Origin: Hymenoscyphus infarciens | Taxonomy: Eukaryota > Ascomycota > Leotiomycetes > Helotiales > Helotiaceae | Reading direction: 5' to 3' | NCBI GenBank assembly: GCA_001414345.1 | Contig: LLCB01000036.1 | Location: 1 to 64,000 of the forward strand | Length of the DNA: 64,000 nt | Shown here: piece by piece, positions 10,018 to 22,200 of the stretch | Layout: the number at the start of each line of letters is the position of its first letter | Numbering within the stretch: position 1 is the first letter of the stretch | The notes under the pieces: model-generated | What the model was told of the DNA's origin: nothing | Databases searched by the model: none | Seen by the model: only the letters and a program-made list of their open reading frames with translations | Made by a program: the position numbers and the translations under genes

Positions 10018-10872
10018 ATGACAACGGACACAGTCCTAACAATAGGCTGCTCAGACCACGGCCTTCCACAATCACGGTCTCCACATCTTCGCAACAGCCC
10101 GCGACCCCTCAAAACCAAGTCAACTCTCTAACCTAGAAAACATCACACTCCTCACCCTCGATATCACATCCACCATTTCGATCGCAGCAGTAGTTCAATC
10201 AGTCAAAGAAAAAGGCGGAAAGTTGAAATATATCGCAAAGAAGTCGGGTGTAGGAATGGTGATGCCACTATTAGATAGTGACATCGAAGCAAGTAAGAAG
10301 TTGTTTGATATTAAGGTTTGGGCGATGTTGGAGGTTTCTGAGGCTTTAGTGCCGTTTCTCGTAGAGTCGAAGGGGACAATTGTAAATGTTGGGAGTAGTG
10401 CTGGGTTGTTGCTATTGCCGTGGACTGGTACCTAGGATTTTTCCATTTCGCGGAGAAAAGAAGTTTGCAAATGAGAAATCGTGGAGTGTAGGCATCCTCT
10501 GGGGGAGCGGAAAATATCATGCCTGAGACCCTTCGCTATGAGTTGCAACCCCTCGGTGTGGATGTGATTACTGTAGTTGCTGGAATCATCAAATCGAACT
10601 TCCTCGCAAACATGCCGGAGTTCGACCTTCCTTCGACTTCTCTCTATCGGAGTCTGGAGAAGAAGATTGGGGCCGCAGCTAGTGGTGGCGATATTCCAGC
10701 AAATTCGATGAGTGCTGAACAATTTGGACGCGAGGTTGTGAGTGATGTATTGGCTGGGAAAAGAGGAAATGTTTATCGTGGGACTTTGGCTTGGGGAGCA
10801 GAATGGATTCCGTTGTTTCCAACTACATTTTTCGTGAGATTCGGAACAAGGCAGACGTTTGATAGCGACTAA
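10018..10872 (+). pseudogene. Short-chain dehydrogenase/reductase pseudogene
   Basis: Fragments of one classical SDR are spread over three frames. The N-terminal part begins at the ATG at 10018 with TIGCSDHGL, a damaged TGxxxGxG NAD(P)-binding motif; several codons and the frame are then lost. A long block follows, with ATARDPSK, an NNSG-like motif altered to KKSG, and IVNVGSSAG, and it ends in a stop near 10435. Where the catalytic YxxxK should lie there is unalignable sequence and another frame shift. The C-terminal part (10519-10872) covers the region after the active site. The overall look is that of the NADPH-dependent acyl-dihydroxyacetone-phosphate reductase (Ayr1-like) group. Changed motifs and at least two frame breaks make it non-functional. 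Confidence 0.78.
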
Positions 10873-11027
10873 CCTGATAATGAGACTGGTACTTGTAGAG
10901 ATCGTGGGCAGCCCAAGAAGTTCCAGAATATTCAATACAGGCCCAACGAGAAGAAAAAACATACACAGACAGCATTCCCCCGACAATTTATCTCTCATAA
11001 TTTGAAGTATAATTGAATATAACTCCG

Positions 11028-13287
11028 TCAGTATAAGTACTCATGATCTGGCAATGCTCGAGGCCGCTTCGCTTCTTGACGCTGTCTTTTAGGAAGTTCT
11101 GGATCACAACTAGCTCTGACCGCACTATAATCTCCATCCTGAAACCCGGATGTTGTGACAGACCAAAAAGCCGATGGTTCATGCCCTTCGAGCACCCGAA
11201 AACCACGAGCTTCCGCGTGTTCCAACTCCTCGTCCCAAGCACCGGGACACAAGTGACTTTCTTCATTCTCCCATATATCTTCCACTAGGACGGAGATATC
11301 GTCGTCTCGTTCACCATAATACACAGTAAAGACGCGGATGATTGATTTTCGGTGAAACACGAATGGTCTAAGTTTACCGCGACCGTGGAGTGCTTCTTCG
11401 TTCTTGAAATACTCGGCAAGATTGATACCAACCTTGTGGAGACAAGACAGCCAAGAAAAGATCAGGCATTCCTTATTTACATCCAATCGAGGGTCATTAA
11501 AACCAACAAGCAGATCCCAAGGTGTCAATCCATGAATGGCCTGAAAATTAACATCAGCTCCTGATTTCATGAGTTCCGAGATAAAATCCAGCTCTGCAAC
11601 AACTATACCATAAATATCGAAATTGTAAGAAAGACGCAAAGCGGCACCAACGAGGAAGCTGGCCAGGCCGTCGAAGAATCTGGAAAACCAAAACTCGGTG
11701 GCGATCTGGAATGATATCTCGCGATTCCCAATTAGCCTTCTTATTATTAGTGGTGCATACGCATTGAGGCTTGTCCCTATAGACTGAAGAAGGGTTTCAT
11801 TGGAAATCTGAGAATAATCGACAGAAAAGTGTTGTTGTGAATAAACCAAGTATTCGAAGACACTAGTGTGTGAATACCAATAATCCAAACATGTCCAGCC
11901 CGTGTCGTTTCGTGAAAGTGGATCGATCTGTCCCTTCTCAACTAAAATCCTAGCACAGTTGAGAGTAGCTTCGATATCGCTTGGCCATTTAGCCAGAATA
12001 TGTAGCGGGGTACTGTCGTGCATTTTAGCTAGAACTCTCAGAAACTATGGGAGAATAGACAATACAGTTGTTTTTCATCTACGGCGGTACAATCAACACC
12101 TTGCGCGATAAGCCAAACGCACATGTGCGGTTTTTGGGCACACGCTGCATACTATCTTTGATAAGTAGTGGGAGCGAACGAATTTGTAGAAACGAGGAAA
12201 CAATCTCACATGAAGTAAAGTTTTCCCATCAGGCAGGACATCGTTTATAGTAGCCGAACCCGAGCCAAACAGTTCGATGATTCTCTCCACATCTCCACGC
12301 CAACATGCTTCAAAAACCTCACTACCGAGTGGGACCGTTCGAGCAAGTTTGAAGGAATACTTCCAGCCATTGCCACCAAATTCGAAAAATGATTGCCTTG
12401 GACGTAACCAGGATGCAGGTACAAGCCTCCACTGTGTTATTGTGTCGCACTCTTCGACTGATTCTTGGTCGCCGTCTTGCCGTCTCGTAGGGCTCACAAT
12501 AGTTTCCAGTTGAAAAAACCCCGGGAGCCACCAAGATTTATATGTATTCGTGCTCCTTCGTGCACCTCGCAGAAAAGTCCGACGGGATCCTATGGCACCT
12601 GGGGTCAGTGTTACTGTATTCTGGTGAGTTTTGGAAGGCGGTTTTGGTGGCTCGTTGGTAGTTAGATTGACTTGTAGCAACGTCATTGAGTTCTTCAACT
12701 GAGATTGGAGCGCCCTGTCCAAGTTTCATTAGTGATAAACTTCTTTGTGGGAGAAGGGAGTGATGATTCTTCTGACTAGCATTTATGGCCTACAATGTAG
12801 GAACGAGCGATAAATTCCAAAAGCTAAATTTATCAGAGAACATTACTTACAGAGAATAGCATGCAACCGCCAAGCTGAGCATTTGTTTCGCTCTATCAAG
12901 TCTCGATTGGATATCTTGAATCTCCCTTTTCATGAAAGCACCCCTAATGCCAATCCATAATCTCCGGCTCGCCTTTGTATCGGGGTTGGGTTGCAATTTT
13001 GTGACAATGCTTTCGAGCTCGTCGGCTGTTTTCTGGCAATATGCCAAACATCGACTGGTGGTAGAGTCTCCTCCTGGTGGTATGTTTCCGTCCTGTGCAA
13101 GATGTTCTTGTGATTCTTGCAGTGTACACCCAAGGAGTTCGAGTTCTTCGAGGGTATCTCCAATATTCCGGGGCGCATCCTTCACGTCGCGCCAAAAAGT
13201 ATGCAGGTTGCGTGCGGAGCGAACGATCTGGTCTGCAAGTTGGGTGACGGCGATGCCGCTTGCTACAACACCTAACACTTCGGCCAT
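11028..13287 (-). CDS. Ankyrin-repeat protein with fungal STAND-type N-terminal domain
   Basis: The model has four exons on the minus strand: 12851-13287, 12210-12714, 12100-12151 and 11028-12028, about 664 residues. The N-terminal 145 residues (start MAEVLGVVASGIAVTQLA) match the helical domain found at the head of many fungal NLR/STAND and ankyrin proteins. A linker follows with a KSWWLP segment common to this group. Ankyrin-like units are GKTLLHYAACAQKPH and STPLHILAKWPSD, with further degenerate helices. Introns 1 and 2 are phase-consistent. Intron 3 is unsure: 12029-12099 (71 bp) is preferred, while a 38-bp alternative (12045-12082) keeps four more residues of repeat. No NACHT or effector domain is present. 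A role in signalling or heterokaryon-type recognition is only an inference. The ATG at 13287 is chosen because the domain conventionally starts there. Confidence 0.72.
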
Positions 13288-13444
13288 CGTGAGCGAGGCA
13301 TGTATGTAGTCGCAAAAATGATTATGAAGATAATGATTCAATGGAAATGGAAGAAGAGGTTAGGCCATTTTGTTGAAGTTGCGGGCAGCTGTGTTCCCGT
13401 TATGTGTTGGCTATGCATGGGCACTGCATGGAAGAAAAGTCGGT

Positions 13445-13642
13445 ACAGCAGTAGAGCTTCTAAATAAACTTGAAAATTAAGGAGCATTTAAATTGAATCT
13501 AAGGATTAATCTATCTTTATAAACTAGTTAAATTAAAACTCAAAAAGATACAAATCTTAAAACTTTTTATATATCTTAGGTAAGTAGGAAAGTACCTAGA
13601 CTTAAGTTATATAATAAAACTCTATTAATAATAATTAGAAGA
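13445..13642. repeat. AT-rich RIP-like flank
   Basis: CpA/TpG-poor, AT-rich sequence lies left of the small LTR element, with a matching block to its right (14920-15100). This is probably an older repeat into which the LTR element inserted. Nothing coding is visible. Confidence 0.5.
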
Positions 13643-14912
13643 TATAATAACAAGGTAGAAGTAGAGTAGAGAAGTAGTCTATTCGTGGTTATTAACGCGA
13701 AAACTAAAGGTAAAGAGCGAAGAGTAGAGATAGCTCTAAACGATACTAATATATAGGATTCTACTAGGTAGTAAGAGAGTTATATAATAGGTCTAAAACC
13801 GTTATATTTCCCCCTCTTTAGTAGAGCTCGCTCTCGAGCTTTATAGAAACCCGTATACTTATATATCTATATATCTACTAGTCCTAGCCTATACTCTTTC
13901 TTCTACTAAGGTAGTTATAAGATACTAGCTCTAGTAAGATACTAGCTATATACTAAGTTACTTAAAATTCTCTATATTCGCTCTCTAATACTAATTTATA
14001 TAATCTGCTAAGCGACTAGTATATACTTCTATAATTTTGTCAATTACTAAAGTATAAGCTATAAGAGCTTTTATAATATCAGAAGGAGAAGAAGGAGGCT
14101 TTAAGAGTTATTAGAAAATAATATAGCTAAAAGTAAAAAGGTTTACTTAAAAGGCTTCTCTCGTCGAAGCGTAGAGAGGCTCTTTAATAGTAGAAAGCTT
14201 AGATTAAGACTTCTTCTTATTAGTAGAAGACTTGGATTAAGGCTTCTTTTTATTAGTAGAAGGCTTAGATTAAGACTTCTTCTTATTAGTAATAAGCTAG
14301 ATAAGCTATCTTATCGAAGCGTCGATTACGCGAGTGTATTAATATTTCTTTTTAATAAGAGAGCTAAAGTTATATACCTAGCGTACGATATTAGAGTCTA
14401 TTATTAGAGTAGTTAGATACTAGCTATTTAAAGAGAGAGAGAGGAGGTCTATAGACGCTAGAGAGAGAGAGATTCGAAGATACTAGAAGAGAGTTCGAAG
14501 ACACTAGAAGGGAATCCAAAGATACTAGAGAGAGATTAGATACTAGAAGAGAGTCTAATGCTAGAGAGGGGTTAGATACTAGAAGAAGGGGATCCGAAGC
14601 TAGAGAGAGGTCTTAAGCTTAGTATCGATTCAAAAGTCGCTAGTAAGAGGTCTAGGAAGCTGTTTAAAAGAGTTCGTAGAGTCGGCGACAGAGAGGCTGG
14701 AATAGAAGTGAGGTTAAGAAGCCTAATAAGAAGAGTAATCTTTAGTTTAATATAATAATAAGGTAGAAGTAGAGTAGAGAAGTAGTCTATTCGTAGTTAT
14801 TAACGCGAAAACTAAAGGTAAAGAGCGAAGAGCGGAGATAGCTCTGAACGATGCTAATATATAGGATTCTGCTAGGCGGTGAGAGAGTCACGTGACAGGT
14901 CTGAAACCGTCA
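13643..14912 (-). mobile_element. Non-autonomous LTR retrotransposon (TRIM/LARD-like)
   Basis: Two 162-bp direct repeats, 13643-13804 and 14751-14912, differ mainly by C/T and G/A changes. TAGAAGA sits just outside both ends (13636-13642 and 14913-14919), the target-site duplication plus shared bases. Read on the minus strand the LTR begins TGACGGTTTC. A purine tract AAAGAGGGGGAAA abuts the downstream LTR on that strand (13808-13822), which sets the orientation. The 946-bp interior has no gag or pol reading frame, only a 33-bp tandem repeat and a GA-rich minisatellite (about 14440-14600). It is RIP-mutated, more strongly in the left LTR than in the right one. Confidence 0.85.
14192..14290. 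repeat. Three tandem 33-bp repeats
   Basis: Three consecutive 33-bp units (14192-14224, 14225-14257, 14258-14290) lie inside the small LTR element, each starting AGAAG/AGAAA and ending TTATTAGT. They differ by a few transitions. The period is a multiple of three, so they may be the remains of a coding repeat, but no open frame survives. Confidence 0.75.
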
Positions 14913-15108
14913 TAGAAGATAAGTTACTAGTTTAAGCTTATATATAATATAGAGAATTATTAATCCTAGCTGAATAATTTTATATAAATTTCATGAAACG
15001 TTTCATAAAGTTATACTAATAATACTATATAAAATATATTAACTAATAAATATAAGAAATAAATGGTAAATTTAAAGATATTTTTTATATAGTTCATTTG
15101 GTGGGCCT

Positions 15109-15316
15109 AATTATCGAGGCAGCCTCATCAGGCTCCCTTCGATCTGCAAGCAAATACCGCTGAAAGACAAATAGGTCGTGGTTTCTCTCTCTCCAAAAGC
15201 ATGTCGCATAGCAGGATTATTATTCCAGTCCGTGGCTTCAGTACGCCCTGCGAAAAGAATACCCCGAAATCCTAAACCTGCGAAACTTGACAAATATAGT
15301 GCGACACGACTTTCTT
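15109..15316 (-). pseudogene. Possible fragment of an unidentified fungal gene
   Basis: The minus strand has an open stretch of about 65 codons whose composition (SSFAGLGFRGILFAG, then FGERE and SFSGICLQIEG) looks like genuine protein rather than chance. It starts without a usable ATG and ends at a stop beside AT-rich repeat DNA. I do not recognise the family. It may be the C-terminal remnant of a gene broken by transposon activity. Confidence 0.3.
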
Positions 15317-15514
15317 AAACACTCTACGCACGAATAACAACCTATGCAATGCCTTCCTTCTTTATGGATTGCTCCAATATCCATATGTATAAAAAATAGG
15401 TATTTCTTTAAGGGCATCAACAACTATTTCCGTCCCTGTTGTAGCTTTTGTGTGGAATGTCAGGAGTCTGCTGCTGATTGGGTATTTGAACATAGAACTT
15501 ACCTCGACATAGAA

Positions 15515-15532
15515 CCCCCCCCCCCCCCCCCC
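15515..15532. repeat. Run of 18 C residues in a C-rich stretch
   Basis: An uninterrupted C18 is followed by further C6-C8 runs up to about 15560. Homopolymers of this length are error-prone in sequencing, so the length is uncertain. The surrounding 15317-16076 has no gene that I can support. Confidence 0.85.
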
Positions 15533-16076
15533 ATACAACCCCCCCCGATTCCCCCCCAGTTGCTCTCGCAAATTCTTTTACACACCCCCCAATCCCAGGG
15601 AATAATAGCAAGCTATCGGAAAAGACATTCTTGCGATTCTGCCGGATTAAGAAGGCGCGGCCCGAACTCCCCTGGCTCTTTCCCCAGAGAGCGTTTTGGG
15701 TTTTCTCATTCTCGCACTTGCGAGCTTGAGATCTAGAACTTGCGATATAGGGCTCCAATGCGAAGAAAGAACAATGGAAGGAGTTGATCTGACGTTGTCG
15801 CAGTGTTGTCGAGACTTTAAGAATGGTGCTGGAATGGAGTTCCACAGTGCCAAGCACCAGGTATGAGGTACATCACGAGCGAGGATAAGGTTACGGAAAT
15901 AATTTTCAACTCTTCAACAATGTATTGAGATATTGCCCTTTAAAATTGTGAAGTTTTTCTTTCTGCTTATTTTGAGAAAATTTGCTGAAATAGTTAATTT
16001 TCGTCTCTGCTCCAAAGGTATTCTTCACTCCATCATATAAATGAGAAAGAAGTACTCGAACAGCATACAAATCATG

Positions 16077-16190
16077 TCCCTTCAGCTCTCCATACACCCC
16101 ACGTATATACGTGCTAGTAACTCCGGTGTAAAACTAAGTAAGATGACACTAAGACTAGTATATGTCGCTAATAAGAACGAATACTAGAAC
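16077..16190. mobile_element. Left half of an inverted-repeat element split by the LTR retrotransposon
   Basis: TCCCTTCAGCTCTCCATACA at 16077, continuing to 16104 (28 bases), reappears as its reverse complement at 30076-30103 with one mismatch. The two copies flank the large LTR element. The 114 bases here plus 96 bases on the other side would form a roughly 215-bp MITE-like element. No target duplication of this older element was found. Confidence 0.65.
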
Positions 16191-16195
16191 AGTAC
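16191..16195. other. Left target-site duplication (AGTAC) of the large LTR element
   Basis: AGTAC lies immediately before the 5' LTR and again immediately after the 3' LTR (30003-30007). Five bases is the usual duplication for Ty3/gypsy integration. Confidence 0.9.
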
Positions 16196-16388
16196 TGTTG
16201 TAGGGTGCACCACGTGACTCTTGGCGCTCATAGACGGAGGAACCTATAGATAGCTTCGAGCGCCTTATACTCTCTTCTCTCTTTAGACGTTTTATATACT
16301 ATAATTAATCATATTAAATCTACCTTTCTTTTAAGCCTTAACTAGGGTAAGATAATAAAACTATATTTAATATAACTATTCTATAATA
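16196..16388 (+). repeat. 5' LTR of the large chromovirus
   Basis: 193 bp starting TGTTGTAGGG. It aligns without gaps to 29810-30002, and almost every difference is a C/T or G/A transition. The first 70 or so bases keep CpA and TpG (for example CACCACGTGACTC); the inner half is fully RIP-converted. Confidence 0.92.
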
Positions 16389-16405
16389 TAGTAGTAATAC
16401 TATAA
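16389..16405 (+). other. Candidate primer-binding site
   Basis: TAGTAGTAATACTATAA directly follows the 5' LTR. Allowing for RIP (TGG to TAG, CA to TA), this is compatible with a TGGTAGCAAT-type site complementary to a tRNA 3' end. The tRNA cannot be named. Confidence 0.4.
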
Positions 16406-16750
16406 TTCGATTCTAGATAAGCCTCTATTAAATAACAAACCCTTACGCTTCTGTATACGCTCTATTATATATCTACTAATTCTTACTTCTACTTCTCGCC
16501 TCTATTATAATCTTATACTCGTATACTTAAATCGAATACTAGCCTATACTAGTATAACTCTATATAGAGTATATAACCGTCTCTTAGAAAGCTCGATTAG
16601 TAGTAAGTATAACGTAAAGCACTACTCTCCTATACCTTAATTCGCTCCGCTTTATAGACTATAACCTATATACTAAGAAATAAGAGTATTAAATCTCTTA
16701 GTATTAGAACATACGATAAGAATAGTTAATATCGAATAAATAGTAGATTT

Positions 16751-19250
16751 ATAAAGGCGCTAACTCTACTATTTAAGAGACCTTTACTAAAAGCCTTAGA
16801 AGCCCTAGAAGCACCAGAAGCCTTAGAAGCCTCGAAAGTACTAGAAGTATTAGAAGTCTTAGAAGTCCTAGGTATTATAGTAAGCCTAACACCTCTACTT
16901 ATTATAGAAGCTTAGGATTCAATTCTATCCTCTTTCCTTCGTTGCTCTCGAAGCCTCTTAAATCCTCTACTAGCTTCTTCGTACCTTCCTTAATCTATTA
17001 ACTTAGAAGTAGAAGTGCCTAACCTTAAGACACTCTAGGTAAGAGTAACTACTTATACTACTTAGAAAGGCACTAGAGATAGGACTACTCTCTTTAACTA
17101 ATTAAGACTTAATAACCTAGTCTTTATAATATTTTAAAGTATTCTATTAGTATTACCTTCTCTAGCTTCTCTTATAGCTTTAAATAGCGTACTATCACTA
17201 CTTACTACTAATACCTTTAATAAGAGTACTTTTACTACTTATACCTTTTATTCTAATATTATAACCTCTAAACTAGTAGTAATAATCTAAGCTTTATAAG
17301 ACTTCGAGATAACACCGAACCGAATACTTACTCTTAAAGTTAACCTTTTTACCTTTTCTCTTTCTTAGATTAGTATAAGAAACTCTTTTAGATATATTTA
17401 TAATAAAGTATAATCCTTATACTTTCTTACTCTTTTATACTTAGGTAATAATATATTAAATTAGCTAAGAGAATAAGACTAAAGTAGCTCTTTATAATCG
17501 AGTAATAATATATCGAATTAGTAGAGAAAATAAGACTAAAGTAGCTAGGTACTAGAATAAGAACTATTTAATAATCTATATATATAATACTTATAATAAA
17601 AAGACACTACTTTAATTAGATACGTTATAGTAAAGAATTCTATACTATTAAATAAGTTTCTACTCCTAAATAGCGTAATTACTAATAATAATAAAGAAGA
17701 TACTATAGATACTTTAGATCTAATAGATATTAAGAAACGCTAAGATATAGAAGCTAAAGCGGTTATAAATACTAGAAAGCTAGCCTTATCTATAGCTTTA
17801 TAAGCGGACTTTAAAGTACTCCTAAGTCGCTTTTAAGATAGCCTAATTATTATAGCTCTTACTCCTAGAAATAGTTATTCTCTAGCTAATTAAAACTATT
17901 ATTAAAATAATTCCTAAAAGGACTAATATAAGCTATAAGTACTATACCTTAAAGCCTATAACCTAAAGTATAATAGTACTACGCCGGTTACTTTATAGCT
18001 AAATCAGATAGAAAGCTTTATTTAAAGCTATAATAACTACTAGGTATTAGCTCTCTTACTATAAGCTATAGAGAGAGATACTTAATTATAATATAATAGC
18101 TTATTCCTAGAAGTATACGCTCTACTTTAAAATAACTTTAAAGAATAGAGAGAGCGTATAACTATATACTTCTAGAAGAACCTATTACTATTATTAAAAG
18201 AAGCTAATAGTATAAAGTTTAAATTTAAGAATAAATAGGAATTACTACTAAGAAAATACCTATTTAAAAAGTAAGTTATATATATAGAAGCTAGTAGTAT
18301 AACTAAAGATTAAATAGTTTATCGACTATACTTAGATTTAGACTCTTTCCTCTAAGCTAATATATTACTAAAGTAGTATAATAATACTCTAGATTACTTC
18401 TATACTTAATATTTCTAGTAAAAGTACTTCTTAAGAGCCTTATATAAAACCTAGTAACGATAATTCTAAGTAATAATTAATATATAATTTAAGTTTAAGA
18501 AGACTAAGGTTAAAGAGTAAGAAAAGGAACTTAAGAAGCTTAAGAACTAATAGGATTGCGATTACTACTTATACTAAAATAGTAGCTAGAATAATTAAGA
18601 TAATCGAGATAATCGAATTAATTAAGATAATTAGAATAATTAAGATAATTAAGATTAAGATAATTAAGATAATCGAGATAATTAAGATAATTAAGATAAC
18701 TAAGGAAACTATAAACGACGTTTTCTTAGAGGAAATCAAATAGATAATCGCTACTAAAACGTATAACTAAATCTATATAACTAATTTATACCTATACTAG
18801 GATATTCTTAAGCCTTTAATAGTTAGCCTCTTCCTACTTAGTAGTCTTAGTATATTCCTAGGAGTACGGCCTAATACCTTTAAGATACGCTGCCTTTTAG
18901 ATAATAGTAGTAGCTTTTATAGGTTTTACTAAATATATTAAATAATTAAAAACAGATTACTCTTATAGTTCTAGTATATCTTATAGAAGCTAATAATAAT
19001 AACCTTATTCTTATAGATAAATAGACCTACGCTTAATTCGCTTCTATTTATAAAGTTAATATATTATAAGACTAAGAGAATTAGCTAATTAATCTATATT
19101 CTAATAATAATTTAGAAAACGACTTTAGTAGTCGCTCTAGAGTAGTATATTATCTATAATTTCTTCTATTATAACCTTATTACCTAATATTAATAGTATA
19201 GTATAATAAGATATTTATATATTATTATTACTCTTATTAAGTACTATAAA
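16751..19250 (+). pseudogene. gag region of the chromovirus (RIP-inactivated)
   Basis: One frame stays in phase from about 16751, where an ATA probably stands for a mutated ATG, to about 19.2 kb, broken only by TAA/TAG of RIP type. It begins with an Ala-Leu-Glu-rich repeat (16796-16880). A Gag-like helical region follows (about 17900-18500), then a Cys residue of a damaged zinc knuckle at 18557, and a stretch of DNQ/DNR tripeptide repeats (18590-18710). No capsid function can remain. The 3' limit is approximate because pol runs in a different frame. Confidence 0.65.
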
Positions 19251-22200
19251 GGAGACTAAAAAAACTAAAAACCTAAAAATAATTAAAAAACACGAACCTC
19301 TTACTAAAATAAGCGAAATAGCTAAGATAGTTCCTATTATACCTAATATTATTAATACCTCTATTATTAATAGTTCTATAATTACTCTAATAGATACTCT
19401 AAATAAAGATATTAAGGTATTACTTCTTTTCTTAGTAGCTTTAAATATAACTTTTTTACTATCTTTAATAAACTATAAATTACTCTTAGATAATCTAAAT
19501 AAAGATATATAAGTAAATAGCTTACTAGATAAAATTAACTTCTATAGTAAACTATCTTATACTAATTAACCTAGAAGAAGGCTTAAACCCTTAATAGAGC
19601 TATTAAAGAAGGAGGTTCCTCTAGTAGTTATTAGAAAGCTAACTAGCTTATACTTCGTTAACGATACCTTATATAAGTATTATAGTAGTACTAAGTATAT
19701 AATAAAATCTCCTAGTAGCTACTTAATAGAATTCTACTCTAATACTAGCTTAGGAATTAGTCTAATTAGCTTATAGATTCTTAAGAAATGTTTTTCTAAT
19801 ATTATACTAACTATTAGCCCTAGTACTATAAACTTAAACAAGGTAGAGAAAGGCTCTTTAAGCTAAAACTTCGTTAAATTACTCTTCTACCTATACTCTA
19901 TAAATAGAGTAGTTTTTTCGTTTATAGCTAAAGTATATATTATAGAGAACCTAGGCTATAACATTCTTATTAGCACTAGGTTCTTAAAGCTAAACTATAT
20001 AGATTTCTAATAGTAGAAGAACCTAACTAAGATAGACCGTATTTAATATTATAAATATTAATTTCGTATTATATACCTTAATAACATAGTAAAAGAGCGA
20101 GCTTATATAACTATATATACTATAGAGACTTATATTCTTAAACCTCTTAAAGCTATAAATATACAAGTTAAACACTATATTATACTAGTATATACTTAAG
20201 AGTATCTTATCATACCTTATACTTAAAAAGATATAGTAATTAGCTCTTATAAAAGCCTAGCGTATACTATTACTAATAAGAATAATAAGCTATTAATATA
20301 TATAAACCTTAGAAATACGCCTATTTATATTATTAAAAGCTAAATCCTAGAGTTCTTAGAATAGCTTAAAGAGGCTCCTAGAAAGGACCCTAATTATATA
20401 GTATACCTAAGCTTAACTAACGTTTTTAAAGAACTTCTACCTATATCTAAGTAACCTAAAAGTAAGTAACCTAATAAATAGCCTTATCTAGTAGCTCTTA
20501 TTAAACCTCTTTTCACCGATCCTAACTCTATTAACATCTTAAAGACGAATATATCTAAATATTAAAGAGAAGATTACTAACTTAAAGTAAGTAATATTAT
20601 TTAAAGTAACGCTTTACTATTTTATAGTAAGCTTAGATATTTTAATAATAGAATTAAGATATCTATTAACTTTTAAGATAGTATTAATATTAAGGACCTA
20701 AAGTAAGCCTTTTATAATATATCTTATAGAGATAAGTAAGCTATTAATAGTATTATTAATCCTCTTACTAAGATCAAAGTAGTAGAAAGAGTCCCCTTAG
20801 ATTAGCCTTTATTAGCAGTATTACTAGCCTTTCTTATATAGCGAGATAGTAAACCTTATATAGTAGTTAACTTTTAGAGAGTTAATACTAAGCTCTATAT
20901 AGATATATAGCCTCTACCTTACTAAGATAATATCCTATAAGCGATATATAAGGCTATAATATTCTTAGTACTAGATATAACTAAAAGCTTCTTCTAGTAA
21001 AAGATTAGGTTAAAAGATAGATAGAAAACCACCTTTATTACTCTATACTATAGCTAAGAATAGCTTATAGTTAGTATAATAGATTTAGTAACCTTTCTAT
21101 CCTTCTTTTAATATTATATAGAAAATCTCTTTAGTAATCTATTATAGTAATTTATATACGTTTTTATAGACGATACTATTATCTTTTCGTAGATAAAAGA
21201 GGATTATCTAGTCTACCTTTCCTAAGTCCTTAAGCGACTATATAAATCTAGTATTATCTTATTATTACTAAAATACTATTTCGCTTAGCCTAGACTAAAG
21301 GCCTTAGAGTATTAGGTTACCTACTATAGCTTATATATAGTAGAAGATAAAGTAGAAGCTATTAGAGCTATTAAATAGCCTAATACGCTATTAGACCTTA
21401 AGAGAGGATTAAGTCTTTTTAGATATTACTATAAATTCGTTAGATATTATATAGTAATTACTAATCTACTAAATAAGATTAAGACCCTTAGATTTAAAGA
21501 CTTACCTATTAGTAGAAAGAGTCGTAATATCTATATAAAAAAGAAGCTATATAATTTCCTTAATAATTCTAAGCTATACTAGAAGCTTTTAAAAGAAGAA
21601 TAAGAGATATAAGAGAAGCTAAAAGATAAACTTTACTTAATACCTATCTTAGCGTTCCTTAATTTTTTAAGGCTCTTTATTTTATACGTAGACAGTAGCT
21701 ACGAGATAGGTTATAGCGTTATACTATACTAGAAAAACGACGAAGAGGTTAAGCACTCTATTCTCTTCTTATCTAAATTATTAACCTCTATAGAGGATCG
21801 ATACTAGCCTATAGAGCTCAAGACCGGTATACTTATCTAGGCGCTTAAAAAGCTATCTTAATACCTCGATAGCGCGGATTTTATAGTAATTATAGACTAT
21901 AGTACTATAATAAATACTTTTAAAAACATAGGTCTAGTAAAAGAGAAGTAATTAGTAAGATTAATAAATTAGTAATTGTTCTTATCTAAGTATATAAAGA
22001 ATATAATAATTATTTATTAGACTAGAAAATCGTATATTAATATAGATACTCTTTCTAAGCTCTCTAAGAACTCTCTAGTACTAGAGACTATTAAAATTTA
22101 AACTAGAAAAGCTATTATATTAAGTACTTAGAAATATTATAGACGTAGTACTTCTTACTTTATATACTATTTCTTAGTATAGACTCGATAGACTATATTA

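Noticed and set aside
15515..15532. C18 run as an assembly gap filler
   Set aside because: The flanking sequence is continuous and itself C-rich, so a real homopolymer is likelier, though its exact length is unreliable.
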